From the NCBI RefSeq assembly GCF_014845095.1, contig NZ_NKUG01000003.1:17086-81085 (forward strand): a stretch of DNA of 64,000 nt, read 5' to 3'. The translations under genes and the position numbers were made by a program. The notes beneath the pieces are model-generated. The model was not told the DNA's origin. It saw nothing but the letters and a program-made list of their open reading frames with translations, and made no database searches. This document shows, piece after piece, positions 54,130 to 63,019 of this stretch (position 1 is the first letter of the stretch; each line of letters starts with the position of its first letter). This DNA comes from Methylobacterium bullatum (GTDB lineage: Bacteria > Pseudomonadota > Alphaproteobacteria > Rhizobiales > Beijerinckiaceae).

Positions 54130-55388
54130 GGGGAACCGCCACCGTACCGGCACGCCCCAGAATTCGCCCCGACTCGCGGGCCTTCTCGGCGCTGCTCGGG
54201 CTACTTGCGGCACTCCCCACCTTCGGGATCGACATGATCTTGCCAAGCCTGTCGGAGACGGCGGTCGCGCTTCACGTCCCGGTTGCCGCAATGGGTGCGG
54301 CCCTGGCCATCTACCTGCTCGGACTCGGGGCTGCGCTCCTGGTCTACGGGCCGGTCTCGGACCGGCTAGGCCGCCGGCCGGCAATCGTCTGCGGCTGCCT
54401 CCTCCTGATCGGAGGAAGCATCGGCTGCGCCGCGGCACGGACGCTGCCGCACTTCCTGCTGTTCCGGGCCATCCAGGGGATCGGCGCAGCAGGCCCGGGC
54501 ATGGCGGTCTTCGCGATGGTCCGCGACCTGTTCGCCGGCGAGGCGGCGCGCGTCCGGATGTCCTTCGTCGTCTTGAGCATCAACGTGGTGCCGATGGTGG
54601 CCCCGACGCTGGGGGCCGGCCTGATGGACCTCGGCGGCTGGCGCCTGATCCACGCCGCTCCGCTCGTGGCGGCCCTGACGGTCCTGTCGGCGATCCCACA
54701 TGTCGAGGAAACCCTGCCTCGTGCCTCCGGCCCGGTGCCGGTCGGAATCCTGGGCCCCTGTCGCCGGATCCTGGCGTGCCGCGCCTTCCTCGGCCACGCC
54801 CTCTGCAATGCCGCGGCGGCGGGCGCGGTCTTCGCCTACATCACCGGCTCCGCACTGGTGTTCATCGACGTCCTTGGGTTCAGCCCGACGGCCTACGGGC
54901 TCGTCTTCGGGGCGAGCTCCCTGTCGGTGATGGCCGGCGCCGCCCTGAACGGCCGCCTCACCGCCCGGGGCATCTGTCCTCATCGGGTGATTGGCATCAG
55001 TCTCGCCGGAGCGACCCTCCTGCCGGCGATGCTGCTCCTCCATGCGCTGGCTTGCCCGCCCGCGGCGTCGCCGGTGATCGCTGCGATGGCCGGCATGAGC
55101 TTGGCGTTCGGCCTCGTCTCGCCAAACGCCATGCACGGCGCGACGGAGGCGAGCCCCGAGGCCGCCGGCACCGCCGGCGCCGTGGTCATCTGCCTTCAGA
55201 TGATTGGGGCGGCCATCGCCAGCGATCTCGTTGCTCGGTTCTTCGACGGGCGCTCCGCCCTGTCGATGGCCGCCGTGATGCTCGGCGCCTGCCTCGCGGC
55301 GATCGCCGCCTATGCCAGCCTTGCGCGTCCGGCCGTCCTCGTCCCGCTCCCCCCTCGCAGCCACACGGAGAACCCACATGATCTTTGA
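54120..55388 (+). CDS. MFS transporter, Bcr/CflA-type drug exporter
   Basis: A 422-residue transporter with about 12 membrane segments. FGIDMILPSLSETAVALHVPVAAMG in helix 1-2 and VYGPVSDRLGRRPAIVCG, the MFS motif A, are typical of Bcr/CflA multidrug efflux proteins. It uses a TTG start inside the end of the glycosyltransferase gene. Its stop lies inside the hydrolase gene (11-base overlap). In this position it probably exports the product made or modified by its neighbours, or protects from it. Confidence 0.87.
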   Translation: MGLRGTATVPARPRIRPDSRAFSALLGLLAALPTFGIDMILPSLSETAVALHVPVAAMGAALAIYLLGLGAALLVYGPVSDRLGRRPAIVCGCLLLIGGSIGCAAARTLPHFLLFRAIQGIGAAGPGMAVFAMVRDLFAGEAARVRMSFVVLSINVVPMVAPTLGAGLMDLGGWRLIHAAPLVAALTVLSAIPHVEETLPRASGPVPVGILGPCRRILACRAFLGHALCNAAAAGAVFAYITGSALVFIDVLGFSPTAYGLVFGASSLSVMAGAALNGRLTARGICPHRVIGISLAGATLLPAMLLLHALACPPAASPVIAAMAGMSLAFGLVSPNAMHGATEASPEAAGTAGAVVICLQMIGAAIASDLVARFFDGRSALSMAAVMLGACLAAIAAYASLARPAVLVPLPPRSHTENPHDL

Positions 55389-56232
55389 CCCGCCCCCGTG
55401 GCAGCCCGTCCACCTCACTCGCGACGGCACCCGGCTCGCCCATATCGAGGCCGGACCACTCACGCCCCAGGCTCTCCCCCTGCTCCTAATCAACGGCTGG
55501 ACCGGCGATCACGGCGTCTTCACGCCGCAGATCGCGCACTTCGCGCGGTCGCGCCGCGTCGTGGCGGTCAACCTGCGCGGCCACGGTGCCAGCGATGCGC
55601 CCGAGGGGGACTACACGATGGAGGGCTTCGCCGACGACATCGCCTGGCAGTGCCGGACCCTGGACCTGGCGAAGCCGGTCGTCATCGGTCACAGCCTCGG
55701 CGGTGCGGTGGCCCTGGAACTGTGCGGCCGCCATCCCGACCTCGCCGCCGGCGTTGTCATGATCGACACGATCGTCCTGCCATCACACGACGCGGCGGAC
55801 AGCGCCGAGATCGAAGGTCTGCTGGCAGGCGTGGGCAGCCCGGACTACCAGACCGTCGTGCAGGACATGGCCTGGGCGATCGGATGCGACTACGACCATC
55901 CGGCGCGGCGGCAGGCACTCTTCGACACGTTCATCCGCGGCCCGGCTGAGCGGACGCCGCAGCACGTGGCCTACGCGGCGCTGCGCAGCATGGTGCAGGA
56001 CCACGACCCCGTCCCGGCCGCACGCGCCTGCCGGATCCCCATGGCCTACATCTCGGCGGACGTCCCCCTGGTAGAGCAGGCGCGGAACCTCGACAGGCTG
56101 CGTGAACTCTGTCCGCAACTGGTGACGGCGAAGACGCTGCTCGCGGGGCATTTCAATACGATCGAGGTCGCCGATCAGGTCAACGCAATGATCGAACGGT
56201 TCCTGGCTGTCGGCCTCAAGGCCGGCGGCTGA
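55378..56232 (+). CDS. Alpha/beta hydrolase, second of two paralogues
   Basis: A 284-residue hydrolase. LLINGWTGDHG, NLRGHGASDAPEGDYTMEGF, the elbow VVIGHSLGGAVALEL (Ser near 102) and a late LLAGHFNTIE His are seen. GGAG stands before ATG 55378, which overlaps the MFS stop by 11 bases. Its motif spacing is nearly that of the gene at 43892-44677, so the two are paralogues. It probably hydrolyses an ester, lactone or thioester in the product of this operon; the substrate is unknown. Confidence 0.87.
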   Translation: MIFDPPPWQPVHLTRDGTRLAHIEAGPLTPQALPLLLINGWTGDHGVFTPQIAHFARSRRVVAVNLRGHGASDAPEGDYTMEGFADDIAWQCRTLDLAKPVVIGHSLGGAVALELCGRHPDLAAGVVMIDTIVLPSHDAADSAEIEGLLAGVGSPDYQTVVQDMAWAIGCDYDHPARRQALFDTFIRGPAERTPQHVAYAALRSMVQDHDPVPAARACRIPMAYISADVPLVEQARNLDRLRELCPQLVTAKTLLAGHFNTIEVADQVNAMIERFLAVGLKAGG

Positions 56233-56279
56233 TAGGGCCTCGCCGCCTTCCCGCCCGCGTGAAGCCGGACGGTGCCTGT

Positions 56280-56316
56280 GCTCAGGGCGGCATCCGTCCC
56301 GGATGCCGCCCTGAGC
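56280..56316. terminator. Hairpin between convergent genes
   Basis: A perfect 17-bp stem (56280-56296 and 56300-56316) with a TCC loop, rich in GC. It lies between the plus-strand hydrolase stop and the minus-strand small gene end, and may terminate both. No long T-run follows on either strand. Confidence 0.75.
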
Positions 56317-56328
56317 CGCGAGTCCTTC

Positions 56329-56565
56329 TCACGGATCGAGCCGCCTTGGCGCTCGGTTGCCCAGGAGGCGCCGCGCCGACGCGATGACCTGGAGGGTCTG
56401 GGGGCTCAGCTGCTCTTTGCGCGCACGCCACGCGTGGTGCTGCAGGAGCGTAGCGAAGACCGTCGCGCTGGGGATTGCGTGATCCAGGCCATCGATCACG
56501 GACTGGGTGATCGTGCGCCTCAGCAACGCTTCGAAGATGTCTTGGTCCGCTTGTTCTGCCCGCAT
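56329..56565 (-). CDS. Small protein of unknown function
   Basis: A 78-codon gene with GGAG about eight bases before ATG 56565. It is probably all helical: AEQADQDIFEALLRRTI, then VFATLLQHHAW and LSPQTLQVIASARRLLG. It is read opposite to the glycosyltransferase operon and divergent from the P450 gene. No family is recognised; the charged helices and small size allow, but do not show, a regulator. Confidence 0.45.
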   Translation of the reverse strand: MRAEQADQDIFEALLRRTITQSVIDGLDHAIPSATVFATLLQHHAWRARKEQLSPQTLQVIASARRLLGNRAPRRLDP

Positions 56566-56789
56566 GAGAAGTTCTCCCGTGATGCGGATCGTTCTCGGAG
56601 CAATGGATGACGGCACGATTTCAGGAGCCTCGACGCGTACGAAGCGCCGCATCGCACGTGTTCTTTCGCACGAATGGCACGCGTGGCCGCCCGGTTAGGC
56701 GGCATGTTAAGACGGTAACCGTCTGCTCTCCATTGGACATGCTCGTGTAACTTCGGCCTTCGAGGCTCCTCTCTCAAAGCAGCGAGGAT

Positions 56790-58034
56790 ATGTCGATGGA
56801 TGGAAACGAAAATCGGATACGACAGGCCGGCCCGCTCGAGCCTCCCCAGAGCATCCCAATTCTGACGGTTGCCGAACTGGAGGCCGATCCGCACGGGACG
56901 TTCCGCAGCTGGCGGCCCCGGCTGCCCGTCGTCGGCCACGAGGTCGCGGGCTTCGTCGTCCTCCGGGCCAGGGACGTCGATCGGCTCATGCGCGATCCGC
57001 GGGTCCGGGCAACGGAGACGCTCTACCCCGAGACGCGCGGGATCCCGGAGGGCCGGCTCTTCGACATCTTCGCGCACGGGATGCTCACCGCCAACGGGGC
57101 GACCCATCGCCGACGCCGCTCACCCTTCACCCGGACGTTTGCGGCCCGGATGATCGAAGGCCTGCGCCCCCGGATCCGTACGGCCGCGGCGAGCCTTATC
57201 CGAGACTGGCTGCCGGACGGGGAGGTCGACCTCGTCGAGCGCTACACCGCGCTCATCCCGGCGCAGACCCTCGCCGACATCCTGGGCCTTCCGCACGAGG
57301 ATATCCCGCGCTTTACGCACCTTGCCTACGAGGTCTCACGGGTGCTGAGCTTCACCTTCGGGCCGGAGGACATCCCGGACCTCGAAGCGGCGGCGGCCGC
57401 GCTGCAGGATTACGTGCGCGCGATCCTCGAAGCGCGTCGGTCGGCGCCCCAGGACGATTTCCTATCGCACTTCCTTGCGGAGGCCGAGGCGGCGGGCGAT
57501 CTCACGCCTGAGGAGGTGGTCGTCCAGCTCGTACAGATGATCATCGGCGGGACTGACACGACCCGGGTTGCCGGCGCCCTGCAGGCGGGGCTGCTGCTGC
57601 AGCATCGGGAGCAATGGACGGCGGTGCGCCACGATCCAGGCCTGATCCCGGCCGCCGTGGCGGAAGCCCTCCGCTATGAGCCGAGCGTCGGCTCCGCGGG
57701 GCGGGTCGCCCGCGAGGAGATCGACCTCGACGGAACCGTTGTGCCGGCAGGAAGCATGATCATGCTCTCGACCCTGTCGGCCCTGCGGGACGAGGCGGTC
57801 TACACGCTCCCCGACACGTTCGACATCCGTCGGGCCGACCTTCCGCGCCTGCATCCGATCTTCGGCGGCGGCGCACACCGGTGCATCGGCGAGGCTCTCG
57901 CCCGGGTCGAGCTGGAGGAGGGGCTGGGCGCCCTGACGCACCTCGCTCCGGGCCTGCGCCTGACAGGTGCGATGCCGGTCGTCCACGGCCACAGCGGCAT
58001 CCGCCGCATCGGTCCGCTGCAGGTCGCCGCCTGA
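56790..58034 (+). CDS. Cytochrome P450, bacterial class I type
   Basis: A 414-residue soluble P450. The I-helix is MIIGGTDTTRVAGALQ, the ExxR motif is AEALRYEPSVG, and the haem loop is IFGGGAHRCIGEALARVELE with the axial Cys. The length and short N-terminus are those of class I enzymes fed by ferredoxin and ferredoxin reductase. It starts about 560 bases after the hydrolase, on the same strand, and is likely part of the same tailoring pathway as the glycosyltransferase. No ferredoxin gene is next to it. Substrate unknown. Confidence 0.92.
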   Translation: MSMDGNENRIRQAGPLEPPQSIPILTVAELEADPHGTFRSWRPRLPVVGHEVAGFVVLRARDVDRLMRDPRVRATETLYPETRGIPEGRLFDIFAHGMLTANGATHRRRRSPFTRTFAARMIEGLRPRIRTAAASLIRDWLPDGEVDLVERYTALIPAQTLADILGLPHEDIPRFTHLAYEVSRVLSFTFGPEDIPDLEAAAAALQDYVRAILEARRSAPQDDFLSHFLAEAEAAGDLTPEEVVVQLVQMIIGGTDTTRVAGALQAGLLLQHREQWTAVRHDPGLIPAAVAEALRYEPSVGSAGRVAREEIDLDGTVVPAGSMIMLSTLSALRDEAVYTLPDTFDIRRADLPRLHPIFGGGAHRCIGEALARVELEEGLGALTHLAPGLRLTGAMPVVHGHSGIRRIGPLQVAA

Positions 58035-58082
58035 TTAGGCACCAAATTCGATGAGCGGCCGTCGTTCCATGGCACGCACGAC

Positions 58083-58109
58083 GGCACCCGCCCCGCTGGA
58101 GCGGGTGCC
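58083..58109 (+). terminator. Hairpin after the P450 gene
   Basis: GGCACCCGC (58083-58091) and GCGGGTGCC (58101-58109) form a perfect 9-bp stem with a nine-base loop, 49 bases after the P450 stop. No T-run follows, so its efficiency as terminator is uncertain. Confidence 0.5.
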
Positions 58110-58278
58110 AATCGAGCATCGGCAGATCGCACTCAAATAATGGTCAACTTCTCGATTGATAATACAACTACAGATACATCGATATGCGTTTCCGATGTCA
58201 CGGGTTTCTGGTTGTTTCGCAATTGCAGTGTAATTCCAGAACTCGATCCTGAGGCTCCACACATCGGAGCATACGATC

Positions 58279-58524
58279 ATGGTTTTCAAGCGGACAAGAA
58301 CGATCGCAAGCACGGCGGCGAGAGCCCTTCTCCTGTCTCTCGCGGTCCCGACCGCTGCGCTGTCGCAGACGGTCCCGCGCTTTGTGCAGCTCGATGTGCC
58401 GAGACTCGCCTCACCGTCGCGCCCGCTCTTGTCCTCAACGAGTCGGGAAGTCCGCTCGCCCACGCTGGAGCGCGAGCATCTCCGGGCGCAACGCATCATC
58501 AATCGCGTCTGCTCGGGCTGCTGA
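58279..58524 (+). CDS. Small secreted protein coupled to a cyclase gene
   Basis: An 81-residue protein with a signal peptide (AARALLLSLAVPTAALSQ, cut after ALSQ), then a Ser/Pro/Arg-rich mature part ending REHLRAQRIINRVCSGC, with a CxxC. The stop overlaps the cyclase start as TGATG, so the two are translated together. No family is recognised. It may be a periplasmic partner or ligand-binding part of the membrane cyclase; this is inferred from coupling alone. Confidence 0.55.
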   Translation: MVFKRTRTIASTAARALLLSLAVPTAALSQTVPRFVQLDVPRLASPSRPLLSSTSREVRSPTLEREHLRAQRIINRVCSGC

Positions 58525-59453
58525 TGTCGGCGATGGTCCTTCCTAAAGCCACCGCTGCGGCGGCAGATCTGGCTCCCTGGTTTGGCCGGCCGCACCGTGA
58601 GGCCGGGGCGGCTCCGACTCTCTGCCGGCACCGCGTGGCCGCGGCCTGGGGTGGCGCGCTTCTCACGGCGGCGCCGGCAGCGCTGCTTCTTGGGCTCGCA
58701 GCCGCGACCGGGTCTGAGCCGATGGCTCTCGGTCTCGCCGGGCTTGCCCTGACATCGCTGGCGCTGGAGGTGCGGCGCCTGCGCTCCGTCGCGCGGGTCG
58801 CAATGGTACACCGGGACAACTTGGCGCGGTTGGCGGCGCCAGCGGTGGCTCGGTTGGTGGCGGAGACTGATCCCTCGACCCTACGTGCTGGCTGGGAGCA
58901 GGAGGCGACGGTGTTGTTTGCCGACATCCGCGACTTCACTCACCTTTGCGAAACCGTGTCACCGGGCGATGTGGCGGCCTTCCTCGCTGAATTCCGGTGC
59001 CGGGTCGCGGAGGCAATCGAGGCGGCCGGCGGGTTGGTCGACAAATTCGTCGGTGACGAGGTCATGGCCGTATTCGGCGTACCGCACGCGGGGTTCGGCG
59101 ACACCGATCGCGCCATCGCGGCGGCCCGCTCCCTGGCCGCCGCGATGCTGGGCTGGACTCGCGAGCGGGGGCGGACTGGTCTGCCGCCGGTCCGCATCGG
59201 GATCGGCCTCCACCGCGGTCCGGTGTTCGTCGGCGCCATCGGGGCGGAGCGCGTCGAGTTCACCGCGGTGGGCGATACCGTCAACGTCGCACGCCGCCTG
59301 GAGCAGATGACCCGCACAACGGCCTGCGACTGCATCGTCTCGGAAGCCGTGGTGCGGGATGCGACGTCTTGCGAGGCGCGGATCATCGCCGTTCAGCCCG
59401 TACGAGGCGCGCGTGCCGTCTTGCGGCTGTTTGCTATCGCTCTGGCCACGTAG
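58524..59453 (+). CDS. Membrane-bound class III adenylate/guanylate cyclase
   Basis: About 309 residues. Two hydrophobic helices near residues 40-85 (GGALLTAAPAALLLGLAAA and MALGLAGLALTSLAL) anchor it; the catalytic domain follows. VLFADIRDFTHLCE holds the metal-binding Asp pair region, DKFVGDEVMAVFG the second, and VRIGIGLHRGPVFVGAIG and FTAVGDTVNVARRLEQM are class III hallmarks. It makes cyclic AMP, or possibly cyclic GMP. I chose ATG 58524, which overlaps the stop of the small secreted gene; the longer frame from 58140 is shared with that gene and is not credible. Confidence 0.85.
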   Translation: MSAMVLPKATAAAADLAPWFGRPHREAGAAPTLCRHRVAAAWGGALLTAAPAALLLGLAAATGSEPMALGLAGLALTSLALEVRRLRSVARVAMVHRDNLARLAAPAVARLVAETDPSTLRAGWEQEATVLFADIRDFTHLCETVSPGDVAAFLAEFRCRVAEAIEAAGGLVDKFVGDEVMAVFGVPHAGFGDTDRAIAAARSLAAAMLGWTRERGRTGLPPVRIGIGLHRGPVFVGAIGAERVEFTAVGDTVNVARRLEQMTRTTACDCIVSEAVVRDATSCEARIIAVQPVRGARAVLRLFAIALAT

Positions 59454-59472
59454 CAGCCGGGCGCAGTCGTCC

Positions 59473-60258
59473 ATGGACCGGAGTACGATCTGCATGGCTG
59501 CCGAACAGGTTCGACGAGGCCGGGGCTGGAAGCGCCATCTGGCGCCCTTTCTCGGACTGACCGCACTCCTGGCAGGATTCGCCAGTGCGGTCAGTGTCGG
59601 TGCGCATCTTCTCAGACCGAACGCCTACACATCCGTGACGTCGATCGAGACGCGGCCGGACTTCCATGATCCTGCACTGCTGGCGCGGGCCTGGGCCCTG
59701 CCGGTCGCCGCCGCGTACCGCAGGCGGCCCTACGAATACCAGCGCAACCCGAGTTTCTGCGGTCCTGCCACCGTGGCGAACCTGCTCCGCTCCCTCGGCG
59801 TCGACTTCTCGCAAGCCGACGTGCTCCGCGGGACGACGTTCCAGCCTTGGTTCGGCGTGCTCGTGAACGGTCTGACGCTGGAGGAGCTGGCCGACCTGAT
59901 ACGACGACGGCTCGACCGTCAGGTGCACGTCGTGCGCGATCTCTCGTTGCCCGCATTCCGCGACCTGATGAAGAGCGGCAACGATCCGAGAAAACGGCTA
60001 ATCGTCAACTTCCACCGGGGTCCGTTATTTGGCCGGGGAGCCGGGCATTTCTCGCCGATCCTCGGATATCTGCCGAGCCAGGACCTCGTCTTTGTCGGGG
60101 ATGTCAACGGAGATTACCGGCCCTTTCTTGTCAGCAGCGAGCGCCTGTGGCGCGCCGTTGCGACGCACGACAACACCTCCGGCAAGTCACGTGGATTGCT
60201 GATCGTCGATGTAACTCGGTCTGAGGTCGTGGACGAATCGGTTGAGGGCCGGTGGTAG
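59473..60258 (+). CDS. Membrane-anchored phytochelatin synthase-like peptidase
   Basis: About 261 residues. The first 45 hold one membrane helix (LAPFLGLTALLAGFASAVSVGAHLL), then a phytochelatin-synthase domain of the papain-like kind: the catalytic Cys in YQRNPSFCGPATVANLLRSLG (near residue 96), His in GRGAGHFSPILGY (near 193) and Asp in VGDVNGDYRPF. Bacterial members mostly hydrolyse glutathione or its conjugates and rarely make phytochelatins. The anchor would place the catalytic part in the periplasm. The start is 59473 or 59494. It follows the cyclase gene by 19 bases on the same strand. Confidence 0.85.
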   Translation: MDRSTICMAAEQVRRGRGWKRHLAPFLGLTALLAGFASAVSVGAHLLRPNAYTSVTSIETRPDFHDPALLARAWALPVAAAYRRRPYEYQRNPSFCGPATVANLLRSLGVDFSQADVLRGTTFQPWFGVLVNGLTLEELADLIRRRLDRQVHVVRDLSLPAFRDLMKSGNDPRKRLIVNFHRGPLFGRGAGHFSPILGYLPSQDLVFVGDVNGDYRPFLVSSERLWRAVATHDNTSGKSRGLLIVDVTRSEVVDESVEGRW

Positions 60259-60384
60259 AGCCGGTGCCCTGAGCGCAGTCGCCCTTGGATGCCCCTCGTT
60301 AACATCCCGGAAGATCGACCGCAGGGCTACTGGTCGACGTTTCCTTATGCCTGACGTTCATGGAGCTGATCAATATCGGATTAA

Positions 60385-61206
60385 TCAGGCCGTCCGCTTG
60401 AAGTTCGGGCGAGCGTAACTGAAGGTCAAACCAGCCCGCTCTTGATTGCGATACGATGTGAAGCCCTTGTCGGCGCGATTGATGGGGTGCGATGTTTCGC
60501 AGGTGAAAACTGTTGCACCCATCTCCGCAGCCGCACTCATCTGCGCGGCGATGATGCTGCGCTGAAAGCCGCGGCATCTAAAAGCCGGTCGGGTTGCCTG
60601 CATTCCGAACCAAGCAACCTCATCGCGCACGAACATGGCGCCGCAACTGGCAATCTCACCATCTACGATGGCGGCAAAGCATTGCCAAAGCGGGCGGTCG
60701 GCAAGCGCGGCAAACCAACCTTGGCACACTTCCGGAAGACCAAATCCCTCAATGACGGCCCTGCCGAACTCGTCTGCTCTCTCGTCATCGATAATCTCGA
60801 CGGTCACCGGCTCGAGGATCGGATCGCGGCTGCGAGGGGCATCTTGAGCGACGAATTTCGCCCAACCCGAACCCGCTTCTGACAGCGCAGCACGTGCAAT
60901 AAAGTCGCTCAGTGCAGGTGTTCGGGCCCCCGGTGCGATCTGCATCGCCCAGGACACCGTATGCCGGTCGAGCCATGAGGCTGCGGCATCGAGATCAGTC
61001 ATCGACGGCGATTTCTGTATGCCGACGGCGATCGCCCGATTCAATTCGATGATCGGGATAGCGCGGCAGCCTAGCAGCCCCATGCCGGCGATCGTCGTGC
61101 TCGTTAAGCCAAGCTCATCACGCACCCCATCGGGCGCGGCCGCGAACCAGTCGATCCAGGCATCGCGCTCGATCAACTCTGCTGAACGATTTATGTCCCT
61201 CATCAT
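60385..61206 (-). CDS. GNAT-family N-acetyltransferase
   Basis: About 273 residues. The C-terminal half has the acetyl-CoA fold: GEIASCGAMFV, then FGMQATRPAFRCRGFQRSIIAAQMSAAAEMGA, where RCRGFQ takes the place of the RxxGxG loop, and ATVFTCETS. The N-terminal half is a longer, helical domain, so it may be one of the two-part GNAT proteins. GGAAG precedes ATG 61206. The substrate is unknown. It is read opposite to the phytochelatin-synthase-like gene. Confidence 0.78.
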   Translation of the reverse strand: MMRDINRSAELIERDAWIDWFAAAPDGVRDELGLTSTTIAGMGLLGCRAIPIIELNRAIAVGIQKSPSMTDLDAAASWLDRHTVSWAMQIAPGARTPALSDFIARAALSEAGSGWAKFVAQDAPRSRDPILEPVTVEIIDDERADEFGRAVIEGFGLPEVCQGWFAALADRPLWQCFAAIVDGEIASCGAMFVRDEVAWFGMQATRPAFRCRGFQRSIIAAQMSAAAEMGATVFTCETSHPINRADKGFTSYRNQERAGLTFSYARPNFKRTA

Positions 61207-61714
61207 ATGATCTTCCATCCCATTCAACAGCCCGGACATCACATGATAATTATGTTATGATCTTCGTGCCCGAAGAGCCGGGACCTCATCCGATCGTCTA
61301 TAAAAAGTAAAACTCATGCGCATCTACATGGATTTTATAATCAAATATCGATTTTTTCGATGGAATGTACGTCGTCTTAGCTAAGGCAAGGAGCGGCGCG
61401 GGTGTGCGCATTCGTTCTGTGGAACGTTCAGGGCTTCGAATCTGTCCGACGAGATTGGCGGAAGTCCGACAGATCTTGCACGTGGCCTACTCCGGAGCGA
61501 ACCAGCAGATTTCGGTGGGTCTTCGCTTAGGCTCGCGACAGGATGGACAGCTGGACCGAAACGAAATGATCGCTTGGCTAAAAGGATACGGATCATCGGC
61601 TCTCAGTCCTGAAACGGACTTTGAAGAGCTTCAAGTTTCCCTAGCGTGACGAATATCTGCCGACCTAACCAAAGGCCGGAACTTGTCCCGCGATGACGTC
61701 GATCTTGATGTCGA
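61207..61714. other. Intergenic region with a doubtful small reading frame
   Basis: An AT-rich patch lies at 61,230-61,360. A 94-codon plus-strand frame (61365-61649), read LRLGSRQDGQLDRNEMIAWL near its middle, has only a weak ribosome site and no family likeness, so it is not called as a gene. The promoter of the GNAT gene lies in the left part. Confidence 0.45.
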
Positions 61715-63019
61715 TCACGCCGAAAAGGATTTTTTGACGAGGCTATCAAGAACCCTGAATATTGCGGCCGGCGTGTCGATCGCAGCCATGTCCGCCGCGA
61801 TCGCCCTCGCACGGGCGCGATAGGACGGATCGGTCAGAACAAGATCGACCGCCGCACGCAGCTCCCGAGATTCAGGCCGCTGCGAGGGGATCTCGAGACC
61901 CACACCCGACCACGCAACCCGGGCCCCAACCTCGGCTTTGTCCTCGGTCCGCCCCGCTGAAACGATCGGCACGCCGGCCCGAAGTGCCAGCTGCACCGTA
62001 CCGTACCCGCCATTGGTCACCAGCACGTCGATCTTCGGTAGGAGCGTCGCGAAATCGAGGAACTCTGCGAGCCGAGCATTCCCTGGGACCGGTCCGCGGA
62101 CGTTGCCGATCGGCCGGCGTCCGGTCGTGACGAGCACCAGCAGTTCTTCGCGGTCGCCGAGGGCAGCGAGGGTCGGCTCGACAAGCTCACCGAAATCCGC
62201 GTTGGCGACCGTGCCCTGTGTGACGAGCACGACCTTTCTGGACCCGTCGAGCTGCTCCCACCAATCCGGCAACGCTGCATCCCGCGACGGCGGTGGGGGC
62301 AAGGCGCCAACGAACCGGACGTGTTCGGGCATGTGTCCGAAATCGTATTCGAAGGCCGGGACGGTCGTCTGGAGGAAGGCGTCGGCCATGAGGTGCCGCG
62401 AGTGCAGCACTCCACATGGCAGCGGCGGCAGGCCCATTTCAGCGAGCTTGGCATCCGCGTAGGCTCGGATCGGCGCTCCGAAGACTTTCTCAGCTTCGAC
62501 CGCCATGGCTGCGTAAGACGTCCGTGTGGCCTCGTCGAGGGCAGGCGGCAGCCCGATCATGGTTGGGGCACCGTCCGGTCTGTCCGCCACCATGATCGTA
62601 ATGCTGCAGGCGACGATCGGCGGGCGGGGCGTCTTGCGATCCAGGAACAAGGCCGTCGCGCCGAAGAACAGATCGTCGACGACGACGATATCGGGTTGAT
62701 CCGTCGCGATGATCCGGCAAAGCGTTTCTGCCTGTCGCGGCATCGGATCGAGGAAGATGCGCTCGAAATTGTAGCGGAGTTGCTCCGGCCCTGGGGGTAG
62801 GCTGGCGCGCTCGGGCAGAATCTCCTCGGCCCGGGTCAAATCGATATCGGCACCGGGGGCGAGCGGCCGGAAGCGGGCACCGGATGCTTCGACGGACGTC
62901 CGGAGGTAAGTGGCTGTGGCCACCAGGGCCTCGTCGCCGCGGGCAAGGGCCATGCGGGCGATGGCGAGCAACGGATTGAGATGGCCGGTGGAGGGTGTGG
63001 CGGCAAAAAGGATCTTCAT
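61715..63019 (-). CDS. MGT-type glycosyltransferase, second copy
   Basis: About 434 residues in the GT1 group. The start MKILFAATPSTGHLNPLLAIARMAL is typical; the C-terminal donor site is LVTNGGYGTVQLALRAGVPIVSAGRTEDKAEVGARV, where GRTEDK replaces the usual DQ. ATG 63019 is chosen because it begins the canonical sheet. It is not closely like the glycosyltransferase at 52,858 outside shared motifs. It stands alone, about 4 kb from the P450 operon, on the other strand. It may serve the same product pathway or a separate one; substrate unknown. Confidence 0.87.
   Translation of the reverse strand: MKILFAATPSTGHLNPLLAIARMALARGDEALVATATYLRTSVEASGARFRPLAPGADIDLTRAEEILPERASLPPGPEQLRYNFERIFLDPMPRQAETLCRIIATDQPDIVVVDDLFFGATALFLDRKTPRPPIVACSITIMVADRPDGAPTMIGLPPALDEATRTSYAAMAVEAEKVFGAPIRAYADAKLAEMGLPPLPCGVLHSRHLMADAFLQTTVPAFEYDFGHMPEHVRFVGALPPPPSRDAALPDWWEQLDGSRKVVLVTQGTVANADFGELVEPTLAALGDREELLVLVTTGRRPIGNVRGPVPGNARLAEFLDFATLLPKIDVLVTNGGYGTVQLALRAGVPIVSAGRTEDKAEVGARVAWSGVGLEIPSQRPESRELRAAVDLVLTDPSYRARARAIAADMAAIDTPAAIFRVLDSLVKKSFSA

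Noticed and set aside
61365..61649. 94-codon plus-strand frame
   Set aside because: Weak ribosome site and no family likeness; left as possible only.
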